A stretch of DNA of 64,000 nt from Ixodes scapularis (GCF_016920785.2 NW_024609879.1:10355145-10419144); one strand, 5' to 3'; numbered from the stretch's first letter, positions 1-10,878 are shown. A program made the numbers and translations. Notes: generated by a model not told the origin, from the sequence alone.

Positions 1-102
1 CTTCGTCCGGAACCACTACCTTCAAAGCGAAGTGCCCAGCCTGCGGGAAAGTAATTTCGAGACCAAAAAAAAAAAACAAAAAAACTTCCCCTTCACATTT
101 AA

Positions 103-488
103 AGGGATACTGAATCAAAATCTGGATTCCCCAAGACACGCGGCAAAAGCGTACAACGGGATGCTACAAACACCCAAACATCACTCATACAGCGATATCT
201 CGAACGGATGTCAACATTTTTTCTAAAAAGTAGGCGCATTTGGCAGGAATGTTGACGTCATGTTTCTCCGAGAAGGAGAGGGAACGGCCTCGCGGCTTCT
301 CCGCCTCGCCGCCTTCAGGGAGCGAAGTGAAGAGGGTAAAAAACTATAGGTATCTTCACGTCACGTGCCTCGTCGGCCTGGTTCAATCTCGACCTCTTTT
401 ACAAAAATACGGCCGTCCATTCGAGATATAGCCTTACGAGTAGTGTTGTAAAGATTGTGGCGTCCCGCCTTTTTCGGTTACCATCCCT
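103..488. mobile_element. TTAA-flanked miniature inverted-repeat element
   Basis: The left end reads AGGGATACTGAATC directly after TTAA (99-102). The right end reads ...GGTTACCATCCCT directly before TTAA (489-492). The outer AGGGAT is inverted, and deeper terminal similarity is poor. There is no coding capacity. TTAA target duplications fit piggyBac or Kolobok type transposons, and the termini resemble those of the 1085-bp element at 31403-32487. Superfamily assignment is inference. Confidence 0.6.
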
Positions 489-804
489 TTAAAGCCTCAT
501 CTCAGTTGGCGTCTCAAAGAAATTTGAAAAATGTATTGCATTATCAGTATTTATATTTCAGCCTTCCCTAAAATGTATTCTGTATTTGTATTTACAAAGA
601 TTTTTGCCTCTTTTTAAAATGTATTTCCCATACGTATCGCGGTACATTTTTACAGCGACATTTGAGACTTGACTTGAGTATCAGTAGATCTCAGCAACTA
701 TTTTCATCTATCCTAGTATTTGTATTTCCAAATACATTTTTGAATATTTCTGCCGAACTCTGCAACGTAATGCAGCTGTCAAGTGACACTTTTAACTTTT
801 AGGA

Positions 805-950
805 ATTAGAGGAATGGAATGGAAGGATTCAGCCATTCCAGGAGTGGGAATGGGCCCAGTGTCCCCATTCCTAGGAGTTGAAAGGAATGGAATTATCGAA
901 AACTCTAATTCCCCGGAATGGAATTGGAATGGAATGGGGGTGCCCATTCC
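805..950. repeat. GGAATG-rich patch with inverted CATTCC blocks
   Basis: GGAATGGAATGG-type words alternate with their complements (CATTCC) in about 145 bp, so the segment can fold back on itself. It contains no ORF. It is probably the core of a miniature inverted-repeat element, but I cannot fix its ends. Confidence 0.5.
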
Positions 951-1100
951 GCAACACTGCTGCACTCACTACTGAATCCAAGCACCAAAGGGTGGTTGCT
1001 TTGACCAATTATTGTAAGCATCGGATCTGCACAGTCCAAATATCGGTGAGTAAAAGCTAACATCTGTGTCAGCCTGGAGCTGAGCTGGTTGTTTTGACAT

Positions 1101-1214
1101 GCTTCCTTCAATATTAGCTGAACGTAGAGGAAAAGCGAAGGAGAGAAGAAAACAGTGTGTCTTTGTTTTCTCCTGTTTGCTTTTCCTCTACATTCAGCTG
1201 GTATTCAAGGAAGC
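1101..1214. repeat. Hairpin-forming inverted repeat
   Basis: Imperfect complementary arms begin GCTTCCTTCAATATTAGCTG and end with CAGCTGGTATTCAAGGAAGC. The middle (GAGAAGAAAACA / TGTTTTCTCCTG) is also complementary, so nearly the whole 114 bp is one hairpin. AGCTAACATC occurs both near 1055 and just after the right arm, and may mark a target duplication of a slightly larger unit. Confidence 0.55.
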
Positions 1215-1527
1215 TAACATCCAATTGCATGCGAAAGTAAATCGAAAACAGGCACTTCGACAGAAGGCTCAAGGTGCACCTAAGCACTTATGAGTTGTGA
1301 ATGCAAAAGCACGCACGCCGCTCTTCGCTCCCTTCTTTAATCTATGCCGTACAACGCGCTGACATTGGGTATGGAACGGTGGAAAGGCTGCCTCGCGGAC
1401 TCGCAGCGCCATCGGGAGAGCAATCGTTCAGACTGTCGTGTGCCTTGCGGCGCGAGGAAGGAACAGAGAGCAACGTAGATCTCAGCAAAACGAACCCCTT
1501 GTTTCATTCCATGCGCCGTATATATTG

Positions 1528-3888
1528 TAGGGATGTCGCGAACCACCTTAGGTTCGATTTCGAAAGGTTTCGATATTTGCGAAGCGAACTGAGGTTCGAT
1601 TTCGAAAAATTTCGATATTTTCGTACCGACCGAGGTTCGATTTCGAAAAATTCGCAACTTTTGTCCACAGCGGAGTTTCGAATTCGAAAATTTCGAAGCT
1701 TTCACGGTTTCTAAAATTTCGAATTCGAATATTTCGAATATTTTTTTACTTCAGGTTCGATAAATTCGAAGTTTTCGAAATTCTTTGTAAAAAATTCGAA
1801 AACTTCGAACGCTTCGAATTTTTATAGACATGAAGTTCGAACAAATCGAAGATTTCGAATTTCTGTTGGCATAAAGTTCGAAAAGTTCGAAAGTTTCGAT
1901 TCTCTTTTAACCCTAAATTAAAAAAAAAAAAAAAAAAAAAAACCTGAAGATTTTGAATTTTTTTTAATCCAAGTTTTCAAAGTTTGAAGTCCGATTTTCA
2001 ACTTTTTCTACAGTTTCAGTTTCAAATAACGTTTTCACGACTCACTTGTTTTCACAAAATCAAGTTTAGAAAAGTTAGGGTGTGATATCTAGATTCTGCG
2101 AAGTTGGTAAGGCAATTAAATGAGACGACGAGTGACCCGGACGTGCTAGAATATTTATTTGCCAGTGCAGAATTGTGACCGCCAGCCCCCGGGGGGGGGG
2201 GGGGGGGGGGGTCTTTATCACGCAGTAGTGATTGCACGAACACACTGTTTTACGAGACTCATCTAGTTCGAAACGGCCAGAGGCGAGCAGGAGGTTGAGG
2301 CTCAGAGAAACCTTGAAGCGACCTGGCAAACTATAGCTCGCCACCCCTTGCACGCTGGTAGTAATCCGATCAGGTGAAGTTTATAATTGTACTGGAGGTT
2401 TATTTTCTGGGACGGAGGAATCGCCTCGCAAAAAGCACAAAAGCCGACACAACTCGAGGTCGAGGAGCGTTCTACCATGCAAGTGGCGTCGGAAGAGGAA
2501 AAACGTGGGGAAAGAGGGTAGCGCGGGGGGGGGGGGGGGGGGGGGGGGGCTTCAGCCTCCTTCTCCTTCTTGCAGGTATTTCGGACTGTTAAAGAAAACA
2601 ATACGGGGAAAGAGGGCGTGGTCGAGCTTATTTTAATCTGAAATTATTTATGCATATCTATAGCTACTGTCGCTCTTCACTGCATAAAAGGTTGCGTAGA
2701 TGGTCATTGTTAGAAACTCGTTGTCAGAAGGCACTGCTCGTCACATGCTTAGTGGTTCGGAAGTTCAAAGCTGTCTTTTCGACCTAAACACCTGTGCCGA
2801 TAGTAAAAAAAAAAAAAAAAAAAGAATAAATGCGGGAATAAAAAGCAGGAGAAAAAAAAAACTAAAAAATGTGTACAGGCTAAAAGAAACACGTCCCAGG
2901 AACGTGAAGCGAAAAAAAAAAAGTTTTCTTTTAATGACGTGCCGAACTTGAACACTACTAGACATCTTCTGCCATGAGTTAATTTATTCCTTAACGTGAA
3001 AAAACAATAAATATATTATTTTGTATTCTGCAGATGGCAATGATATGTACTGTCTGTGGTGTTAATTTAATTGCGATACCTCAAACAACTTAGACGAAAA
3101 TAAATATCAAGTTTAGGTCATTATTGCATGCAGATACATGTTTGGACATTTCTTCGAAACTCACGTTGAATAACAATAATCACATCTTAAGACGGCACTT
3201 ACCTACGCTATACATAGATCATTCTTAAAAAAAAGTATAACATATCTACCATAAATAGCTCCAGCTGCAGCGTGCTTCAAATCTGGCACAAACGATAATC
3301 GTCAAAAACCCGTCGTCCGTCCTCGCCCCTTCGGGGATTTATTTCTTTAAACCTAAGCATGCCAGAACATTGAAATAAATGACATTGTCTTTCGTAAGGA
3401 ACGCAGCACCGCGTGTAAAAGTTCCAGAAAAAAAATTACGAATGTACCCCACTACTTGAAATCAAATGAAACCGTCCGCCGGTCTTTCGAAGTTCGACGA
3501 ACGTCGAACTTTTACCCTATAAGTTCGAAGTTCGTCGAACTTCTGACTTTTCAGAATTCGAAAGTTCGAAACTTTTCAAATTTTCTTGATAAATAAGTTC
3601 GAAAGTTCGAAATTTATCGAATTTTTTTGTCAGTCAAGGTCGAAAGTTCGACAAGCATCGAACCTTGCAGCGCAATAAGTTCGAAAGTTCGAAAAAGATC
3701 GATTTTTTAGCGTAATAAGTTCGACGGTTCGAAAAGCGTCAAACTTCTTAGCTTAACGAGTTCGAAGATTCGACCTGCGTCGAATTTTACGATATAGACA
3801 ATTCGAAAAATCGAAATCTTTCGAACCTTTCGAACCGCTTGATTCGATCATCGAAACTTCGATTCGAAAAAAGTTCGCGGCATCCCTA
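1528..3888. mobile_element. hAT-like non-autonomous element with TTCGAA-rich arms
   Basis: The termini are inverted: TAGGGATGTCGCGAAC at the left, and the complement of TAGGGATGCCGCGAAC at the right. An 8-bp direct repeat ATATATTG flanks it (1520-1527 and 3889-3896). Eight-base duplications are typical of the hAT superfamily. About 380 bp at each end consists of diverged TTCGAA/TTTCGAAA repeats, in opposite orientation at the two ends. The 1.5 kb interior has no transposase-like ORF and holds poly-G, poly-A and AT-rich sequence. Confidence 0.7.
2191..2549. repeat. Two long poly-G runs (21 and 25 G)
   Basis: There are uninterrupted G runs at 2191-2211 and 2525-2549, inside the hAT-like element. 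Such runs can form G-quadruplexes and are prone to replication slippage and sequencing error, so their exact length is uncertain. Confidence 0.8.
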
Positions 3889-3896
3889 ATATATTG

Positions 3897-5339
3897 CCAC
3901 GCGTCGTACAACCGATAAGAGGCGAGCGAACGCGGTGATCCGTGATAACGCAAAAGCGTAATAACACAGTCAGGATGGCCCCACACAAACTTACGCGCAG
4001 TGGCGAATGGGAGCATCGTCGACGCGCGCCAGCCAATGGGACCGAAGTGTAAAATGTGCCGTTGGCTAGCTTTGCGTGTGGTTTCATTAAGCTGCCGTTT
4101 CGCATGGTTCCAAAGCTGATGACATCGTCTCGCTCGATGAGACAGTTAATGCTTTCGCATTAACAACCTTCGACACAGCCCGACCCCGTCTTCAGTATTA
4201 TACGAAGGCTCAACACTTGCTCAAGAGTCAGGCGGTGACCTGTGTTATAGTCTGCGCCTTGCTAGTTTGGCTGACTCCAAATATTGACTCTTCGCCAGTT
4301 GCAGTTTGTCTGCTCTCTAACTTCTTAGAACCTACCGACTTATAGAGAACTTTAGAGCCTACCGTACACCCGGCCGTTTCCAGGGGCACTTTCGCTCTGA
4401 TTTTAATTATGACTAGGCTCCAACACGATCGCGTGATGCCACCGCCTGTAAGGGGGTGTGGAGAAGGTCAGTTGCGTGCCTCGGGCCCGGGGGTGGAGGG
4501 GGGGGCGGGGGGGGGGGGGGGGGGGGGGCAGGTCCGATGGCGCAAATATCCACTCCGATAGAAAACTGATGTGTATGAACGTGTCCAATTCAAAGGATTT
4601 TTCATAGCGCTGTAGAATTCCGCATCTGTCATTGAGTTTTATAAAATTATTTGATTTAGTGAATTTTTATTATGCATAGCAGGTTTCTATTTGAAAACAA
4701 ACATTTCTCACACTTTAAAAGTAAATTAATAAGTATTAATCAATTACATTTATAGTTTTAAACGTTTTTTTTGCGACCTCTATGGTCTGACGCGGAGCAC
4801 AGTTTGTTTCCGGAATGAGTTCATTTTTGTCAGCCAACCTATATTTAGGGATTTCTGTAACAAAGTTATTTAAAACACTCTATATAAAAATATTTCCGCA
4901 ATCGGTTGGTACAGAACATTTTTGTAAGTAGTAAAAGCCTGCTTACTTAACAAAGGCTCGAAATGCAGCAATCGAACAGCGAGAAAAGTGTCCGTTATTT
5001 CTGCCGCCATCGATTGGAGCCATTAAGTACTCATCGGACGGCTTACACAGAGTCCACGTATTTCCGGGATCAGGCCATTGCGGAATCTCACCATCATGAG
5101 GCATTCCCAGACTGCACATAATGAGAAAATAATTGAATTAGTCATACCTTACTTGGAAATACACACATTTGTTCAAAGTAAATAACACTGTTATATCATG
5201 ACACACTGTCAAGTATCTCCTCGCTTTTACGTTTAAAAAATGCGTAGGCACTTTTAAAGTACGCAACGATTGGAAGCATGCTCGTGTGATACCGATTCAT
5301 AAAGTATGCATGCATTCTCGTGTATAATTGATTACTTTT
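3897..5339. other. Intergenic, no gene seen; 22-G run
   Basis: No credible coding sequence. A G-rich stretch ends in a 22-G run at 4507-4528. The remainder is AT-rich unique-looking sequence up to the target duplication of the Ty3 element. Confidence 0.6.
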
Positions 5340-5344
5340 GTACT

Positions 5345-5502
5345 TGTTATAATCTAAGACTCCGGAGCTGACGAGACAATATGGAGACATGTAGCGGTTT
5401 CAGAACACAGCAGTCTTCTTCTTTATTTTTCACGCGACTCCTTCTGTCGCGAGGACCCACTCCGTAAATAAGAAACATCTCGCGACATCGACTAATACAA
5501 CA
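5345..5502 (-). repeat. 3' LTR of the minus-strand Ty3 element
   Basis: 158 bp, matching 10716-10873 with five substitutions and no indel. On the minus strand it begins TGTTGTATTAG and ends TTATAACA. The purine-rich tract lies immediately before it. Confidence 0.9.
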
Positions 5503-5516
5503 TTCCTTTTCCCTTA
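5503..5516 (-). promoter_or_regulatory. Polypurine tract
   Basis: On the minus strand AAGGGAAAAGGAA abuts the TG of the 3' LTR. This is the expected place for plus-strand DNA priming. Confidence 0.75.
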
Positions 5517-6577
5517 ACACTGAAAGCGCTGCACCGGCTTCCGGACGCGAGTGGAGCGTCGTTGGGGTGCACTCTCACAGACTTCACTCGAGGTCTCCGG
5601 TGGCTGTTGTAGGCTGCAATCACCATGATCCTTCGACTTGGTTGATGGGCCTGGTGATGACCATAGAGGAGCCAGCGTGACATCGTTGATGTCTGCCGGC
5701 CGCTTACGTAGTTGGTCAGCATAGCGTGTTATCACTTTGGACGGAGTTTCAACGGTGGCCATGCGTGCTCCCACTGTCGCCGTGACTTTTCCAGGAATCC
5801 ACTTGTTTCCTGCCCCATAGTTTCTGACGTACACCGGGTCCCCGGTTTAAATCGTCCAGTCTGCGTCTTGTGCAGATGCTGTGGAGTGTGATGGGAAACA
5901 TGTGTCAAGTCGCGAGCGAATTTGATAACCTAGCAGCAGTTCTGATGGTGACTTTCCCGAGCTTGATGGTGTGCGTCTATAATTAAAAGAAGCCTTGCCA
6001 GGCTGGTTGTAATGTCGTCGTCTTGTATTTTCTTCAACCCATCTTTTATACTTCTTACCGCGCGTTCCGCCAGACCATTTGACTGTGGGTGAAATGGTGC
6101 GGTTCTGATGTGCGTTATGTTGTTCTTCGACGTGAACTTCAAGAACTCGGCTCTGCTGAAAGGTGTACCATTTTCCGAGACCAAAGTGCGGGGTATCCCG
6201 AACTGGCTAAACACGTCTCGCAAACACGACACAGTATTGGCGCTTGTGGCCGGTTTCATGGGAACGGCCTCGATCCACATACTGTGTGCGTCGGGGCCTA
6301 GAAAATCAACATGTACTCTGGACCAGTTTTCGTGTGTTTCAGGCCAGTTTACTGGTGCCTTTGACGCTGGCATGGGCAACATTTTGACACAGGCGTCACA
6401 GGTCGCTGACGTGTGCTCTATTGCCTTGTACAGGCCAGGCCACCAAAATCGAGATCTTGCTATCGCTTTCACAGCCGACACTCCCAGATGACTCTCGTGC
6501 AGTAGTTGTAGGAGGCGCCCCCTAGCCTCCCCAGGCACGATGACACGATGGCCCCAGTATACCAGGGCATGTGCCAC
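5514..6577 (-). pseudogene. Ty3 integrase and pol C-terminus, broken
   Basis: The first open segment (5930-6577) is an integrase. It has a zinc-binding HHCC module (H..H then CDAC, about residues 28-62), a first catalytic Asp in HVDFLGP, and the final Glu in HPQSNGLAERAV. Two defects are visible. The usual stretch between FLGP and DAHS is missing, and the second catalytic Asp is Glu (VSENG instead of the family VSDNG). A second segment (5514-5834) holds the C-terminal YVRNYGAG...WIPGKV domain typical of this group, in another frame. The protein would insert cDNA if intact; this copy is almost certainly dead. Confidence 0.85.
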
Positions 6578-6607
6578 CGACAGCTCTAGTTTCCTTCCGT
6601 AAAACGG

Positions 6608-7309
6608 TTAAAGGTTCGAGTCTAGGCTCTTCTCACATTTGGGCCATCCATTTATGATGTAATTCTTGACCTGCGCTAGCACTGAGTCTGTAGCTGTCAG
6701 TTGTTTCAGCTCCCTGGTTGTCACGACACCCTGCTCTAACTGCTCCATAGCAAGCACATATTCGGGAAGCTCACATTCAGCACCTGTTTTCGTTTCTGCT
6801 GTTGCTACTGCCGGTAGCGGTAGTCTGCTCAGGGCGTTCGCATTCAACATTTCTTGGCCAGGCTTGTATTGTAGCTTGTGGCGGTAGCTTCCCAAAAGCA
6901 GCGCCCATCGTTGAATTCGTGCGGCAGCCATGGCGGGAGTCGGGCGGTCGGATCTCAGCAACCCCAGCAGCGGCTGATGATCCGTGACCAGGGTGAACTC
7001 GTGTCCAAAGAGGTAGTCTCTAAAATTTGTTACGCTGAAGACTAGAGCGAGAGCCTCTCGTTCTAATTGAGAATAATTTTTTTCGGCGGCTGATAGAGTT
7101 CTTGATTGAAATTCGATGGGTTTGTCTTCTCCACTTTCTTGGTGAAAAAGAACTGCTCTGATGCCGTACGGTAAGGCGTCTCACTCTAGTCGCAGTTCTT
7201 TCGCTGGATCAAAATGTGTTAGCACCTTTGCCGAGCTGAAAGCTTCTTTTGCTTTTTGGAACACCGCATCCTGTGCTTCACCCCGCGTCCAGCGAGCTCC
7301 CTTTTCCAT
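6608..7309 (-). pseudogene. Ty3 RNase H domain, C-terminal to the RT break
   Basis: Read on the minus strand: a KGARWTRGEAQD connection motif, FQSRTLSAAEKNYSQLERE, the LVTDHQPLLGLL motif of Ty3 RNase H, then IQRWALLLGSY. The IQRWALLL part is in the open segment 6608-6961. The frame is interrupted near 7180 and again at the downstream stop. This part is continuous with the reverse transcriptase to the right once the PLE at 7310-8413 is subtracted. Confidence 0.8.
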
Positions 7310-8413
7310 AGAAATAATGGAAACAGCGCGCAAACGACAAGGACGGGAGGAAAAGGAGTACACAGGACGAGCGCTGAACTGACAACTGAATATTTATTGA
7401 AAAAGACCCAACGAAGAAAACACACACAAAAAACACACTCGCATTAACACGTGTCCATGAAAGTAATCTCCTTCTTATGTAAATACACAGAAGTTTGACT
7501 CACGCAGTTCTGTTCCCCCTCCTTCTTTATTCCATACGCTTCTAAAATTTCCCTGGCTGTTTTATCTGCTCCCCTCCCCATGATTGTGATCTTATTGAAA
7601 TCAGGATGACATTTGCATGTTCCGCAGTGCAGGGGCAAATGCCCTCCTGCTGTTGAACTAAGCGACCAGTCATGTTCGCGTGCCCTTTCATTTATGCAAC
7701 GGCCCGTTTGCCCGATGTAAACTCTTCCACAGCTTAACGGAATCCCGTACACCACTCCGATCGCACAATTCACGTACTTCTTTCTGTGGTTTACAGTGCA
7801 TTGGTTCCCACCCCCCCTCCTCTCGGCTACTTTAGAACAAAGGTGTGCCAGCTTACGAGGCGCCGAAAACACGACAGGGACATCAAACCTCCCCGCCACC
7901 TTTTTCAGGTTGTGGGAAATTCTGTGCTGATACGGGATAACCTGAGGTCTCTTGCTAGGTCTATCCAGCCGCTGATGAGGTCCCCCTTTAATCTTCTTTA
8001 ACAGCGTTTCCGCTACCGCCAGCAAAACAGAAGAAGGGTATCCCCCTGCTGCAAGCCGCACTGTCTGCTGTTCAAAGCTCTCTGCCATAGAATGGGGACA
8101 GGACTTATCAAGGGCAGCCTGCATACACGAAGACGCTATGCTTCGTTTGACGAGCTTTGAGTGGGCGGAGTCCAAGGGCAGAAGTCGCTTTTTCGTACGA
8201 AGATGGTAGGCCCAACATACGTGACTTCCTGTGAACTGTAGTTTTAAATCTTAATACTGGAGGCAGAACCCATCTTGGAGTTCATGAGAGTTTTTGTGGG
8301 TGTTTTCTTCGTTGGGTCTTTTTCAATAAATATTCAGTTGTCAGTTCAGCGCTCGTCCTGTGTACTCCTTTTCCTCCCGTCCTTGTCGTTTGCGCGCTGT
8401 TTCCATTATTTCT
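7310..8413 (-). mobile_element. 5'-truncated Penelope-like element nested in Ty3 pol
   Basis: The two ends are identical inverted copies of about 113 bp (7310-7422 and 8301-8413, starting AGAAATAATGGAAACAGCGC). Between them lies the C-terminal part of a PLE reverse transcriptase plus GIY-YIG endonuclease. Inverted copies of the 3' terminal sequence at both ends are characteristic of 5'-truncated PLE insertions. The KG..W connection motif of the Ty3 host is present, in diverged form, on both sides of the insertion. Confidence 0.85.
7444..8285 (-). pseudogene. PLE reverse transcriptase C-terminus with GIY-YIG endonuclease
   Basis: The 243-residue open part (7444-8175) begins at DSAHSKLVKRSIA, passes VIPYQHRISHNLKKVAGRF, and contains GVVYGIPLSCGRVYIGQTG with R-C-I-N-E-R and REH behind it. 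This is the GIY-YIG nuclease that PLEs use to nick target DNA. Reading upstream in the same frame, HVCWAYHLRTKKRLLPL is recognisable and a TAA interrupts the conserved LQYLDL motif near 8250. The fingers, palm and catalytic YxDD are absent because the copy is 5'-truncated. Confidence 0.85.
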
Positions 8414-10023
8414 AAGCATGAACCAACTCGCCCACATCGCTACTCTGATCCCTTTTCCAGCAATCTGTAGAGGCTTGTCAACAAGGTTGACATGTTTGGA
8501 ACAAATCTGGCGTAAAACGTCAGCATATTCCCAAAAAAAACGCAGATGGCTTACGTTCTTGGGCCGCGGTGCTTGCATGATGGCTTCCACTTTCATTTCT
8601 AGTGGACGGAGGCCCTGTCCGTCAATACGGTGTCCAAGGTACGTAACCTCCTGTTCTTTGAACCTGCACTTCTCTTTCCGGAGTTTCACGCCGTGATCCC
8701 TGAAACGTTGTAGAAGTGCTCTCATCTGTAAGACATTGTCATCAGCTCGTTCGGACAATATCACGTCGTCCAAATATGCCTGCACGCCTTTTAGTCCTCG
8801 AAGCATGGTCTCCATCGTCCGCTGAAATATCGCCGGTGCCGATGATATTCCGAAAGGCAAGCGGTTGTAGCAGAAGAGCCCACGGTGTGTGTTGATCACA
8901 GCCATGTTCCTCGATGCATCGTCAAGGACTACTTGGTTGTAGGCATCCCGTAGGTCCAAGGTGCTAAAACAATCGCCGCCGTTCAGACATGCGAACAGAT
9001 CCTCGATGCGTGGGAGGGGGTACTGCTCGACTTCACACGCAGGGTTTAGGGTGGCCTTGAAGTCTCCGCAGATGCGCACCGAGCCGTCCTTCTTTAGCAC
9101 CGGGACGATTGGTGTAGCCCCAAAAGCAGCGCCCATCGTTCTGTGTGCTTCTCTTCTTGTGTCCTCGTTGTTTTGGCGCCTCACTTAGAGAATGGTGTAG
9201 CCCATTCTGAGTGTGTGACCGGCGAAATAATTCCGACTTCCAACAATCGGTCACGTTCTGCTGAAACCTTATCTTTCAGACCATAAGGAAGCGGTCTTGC
9301 CTTGCAAAACTTCGGTGTGGTACCCTCCTTTAGGTGCAGTCGAGCAGGTGGTCCCGTGATCAGCCCGATGCCCGGAGTAAACAGATCTTGAAACTTGTAG
9401 AGAACCGTCTCCAGATTTTCCACGTTGACTGGTCTGCTACTCAGCGACACGACATTGCCTGTAAGGCTTAACGCAGAGGTGCCGGCCATGTTCAGCTTGA
9501 AAATTAAATCACGTCCACACAAACATGGAGCGCACCAGTTCAACACAGTCAAACTGCACTCTACTAGGGTGCCTCGGTACGAGACTTGCATGTGCAGCTC
9601 ACCCAGCACGGGTATTCTTCCCAGGTAGCAGGACAGTTTCACCTGCGATGCTTGAAGCTTAGGCCAGCGTTCCCGGTGCTGAGTGTAGACCTCCCGCGAG
9701 ATGACACAGACGGGTGATCCAGTGCCAACTTCCATCAGCAGATCGACTCCGCCCCAAGATAACTTGCGCCGCGCCGCTGGAACCAGATCCACAGTTTTGG
9801 TCTTCAAGCTCCATATCTGCATGTCTACGGTTTCCGTTTCCTCCGACGAGCTCTCTGCTGGTTCCAGTGCTTTTTTCACGTACATGCGGCCTGGAATATG
9901 ACCTCTGTGGTCCAGGATGTTTACAGTTCCGAGCCCAGTGACCACATTTTCCGCAGTGGAAACATGTCGTTCCTTTGTACTGGCAGGGGTTACCTTCGTG
10001 CTCTCGGCTTTCACAGTGCTCAC
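8414..10023 (-). pseudogene. Ty3 protease and reverse transcriptase, broken
   Basis: The 9181-10023 segment is the protease region. The active-site motif reads EVGTGSPVCVIS where the family has DTGS, so the catalytic Asp is Gly (a GAC to GGC change). The reverse transcriptase follows (8414-9120): VLKKDGSVRICGDFK, the FSTLDLRDAYNQV motif with the first catalytic Asp, LPFGISSAPAIFQR, and the YLDD box in VQAYLDDVIL. A 72-bp insertion breaks the frame at SEWATP. A slip in a run of eight T (about 8530) shifts the frame in the thumb/connection region. Confidence 0.9.
9121..9192 (-). mobile_element. 72-bp PLE-tail-like insertion with 11-bp duplication
   Basis: The insert sits between two copies of TGGTGTAGCCC (9110-9120 and 9193-9203) and splits the SEWATP / PIVPVLKKDG junction of the reverse transcriptase. 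Read on the minus strand it aligns loosely with the terminal sequence of the PLE at 7310 (GCGC.AAA.ACGA.GAC...ACACA..ACGA..GCGCTG). It is probably a very short PLE insertion. Confidence 0.55.
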
Positions 10024-10697
10024 AAACCCTTCTGCGCTGTCGTCGTGGCCGAAAATTTTCGGACCTCTTTCCTTGGACCTTCATCCTGAAGACTTCCGAG
10101 GGTTCATCCCGAGTCATTCTTTTGACGTCCAATTCAGCAGCTTCAGCCGGTACGGATAGCGCCTCTGCATCTGCTAATGTCAGCACCCTTTTTGACAGCA
10201 GTTGCTTCTGAAGCTTCTTTGACTGAACGCCACAGACGATCTGTCTCTCAGCATTCTGTCCAACATCGTAGAAAAATTGCATTATCCGCTATTCTGCAAA
10301 TTTCCACTATGAATTCGTGAATCGACTCTCCCCCTTTTTGACAACGATTGAAAAACCTAAAGCTCTCAGATATTTCGTTTGGCTTCAGATCGTAGTGCGC
10401 ATCTAGAGCTGCTACCACCTCAGCATACATTAGCGCATTAGTTTTTTGGGGAGCCACTCTACCAGAGAGTACTCGAACTGTTTTCGTACCTAGTGCCGCT
10501 ACGAGCAATGCTCGTCTCTTCGCGTCGTTTGTAACCTCATTTCCCTCGAAGTAGGTCTTTACCTTGATAAGGTACGTACTCCATTTGTCCTCGTCTTCGT
10601 CAAACTCTGGCAGCTGGTGATTCGTCTTTCAAAAACCCGCAGACTGGTGCGCTCTTAGAATGGACAAAGGATTCTCTTCGCTGTGGGTGTCTTCATT
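9900..10697 (-). pseudogene. Ty3 gag with CCHC zinc knuckle, broken
   Basis: On the minus strand, PEFDEDEDKWSTYLIKVKTY starts the capsid-like region, followed by LLVAALGTKTVRVL and GGESIHEFIVEICRIADN. A frameshift near 10270 splits it from the part holding NAERQIVCGVQSKKLQKQLL. The nucleocapsid has CEHCESREHEGNPC and a standard knuckle CFHCGKCGHWARNC. A stop near 10630 interrupts the N-terminal end. Gag would package element RNA; this copy is inactive. Confidence 0.8.
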
Positions 10698-10698
10698 G

Positions 10699-10714
10699 TC
10701 CTGGCTCGTCGCCA
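10699..10714 (-). promoter_or_regulatory. Candidate tRNA primer binding site
   Basis: On the minus strand the 5' LTR ends ...TTATAACA, then one G, then TGGCGACGAGCCAGG. A TGG start just inside the LTR is the expected complement of a tRNA CCA end. I do not assign the tRNA. Confidence 0.6.
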
Positions 10715-10715
10715 C

Positions 10716-10873
10716 TGTTATAATCTAAGACTCCGGAGCTGACGAGACAATATGGAGACGTGTAGCGGTTTCAGAAAACAGCAGTCTTCTTCTTTACTTT
10801 TCACGCGACTCCTTCTGTCGCGAGGACCCACTCCGTAAATAAGAAACATCTCGCGACATCGAGTAATACGACA
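10716..10873 (-). repeat. 5' LTR of the minus-strand Ty3 element
   Basis: 158 bp, TGTCGTATTACTC...TTATAACA on the minus strand, 97% identical to the 3' LTR. Followed by the GTACT target duplication. Confidence 0.9.
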
Positions 10874-10878
10874 GTACT

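Larger units (their letters stand above)
5345..10873 (-). mobile_element. Ty3-type LTR retrotransposon, complete but decayed
   Basis: Two 158-bp LTRs (TG...CA) differ at 5 positions (about 97% identity). The element is flanked by the 5-bp target duplication GTACT (5340-5344 and 10874-10878). On the minus strand the order is LTR, primer site, gag with a zinc knuckle, protease, reverse transcriptase, RNase H, integrase, polypurine tract, LTR. That order defines Ty3/Gypsy. Similarity to Mag / K02A2.6-like polyproteins is my recollection of the family. The coding part is broken by frameshifts, two PLE-derived insertions and active-site changes, so it is not autonomous. Confidence 0.9.

Noticed and set aside
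2302..2601. Poly-proline ORFs on the minus strand
   Set aside because: The prolines come from poly-G runs; no other protein-like feature.
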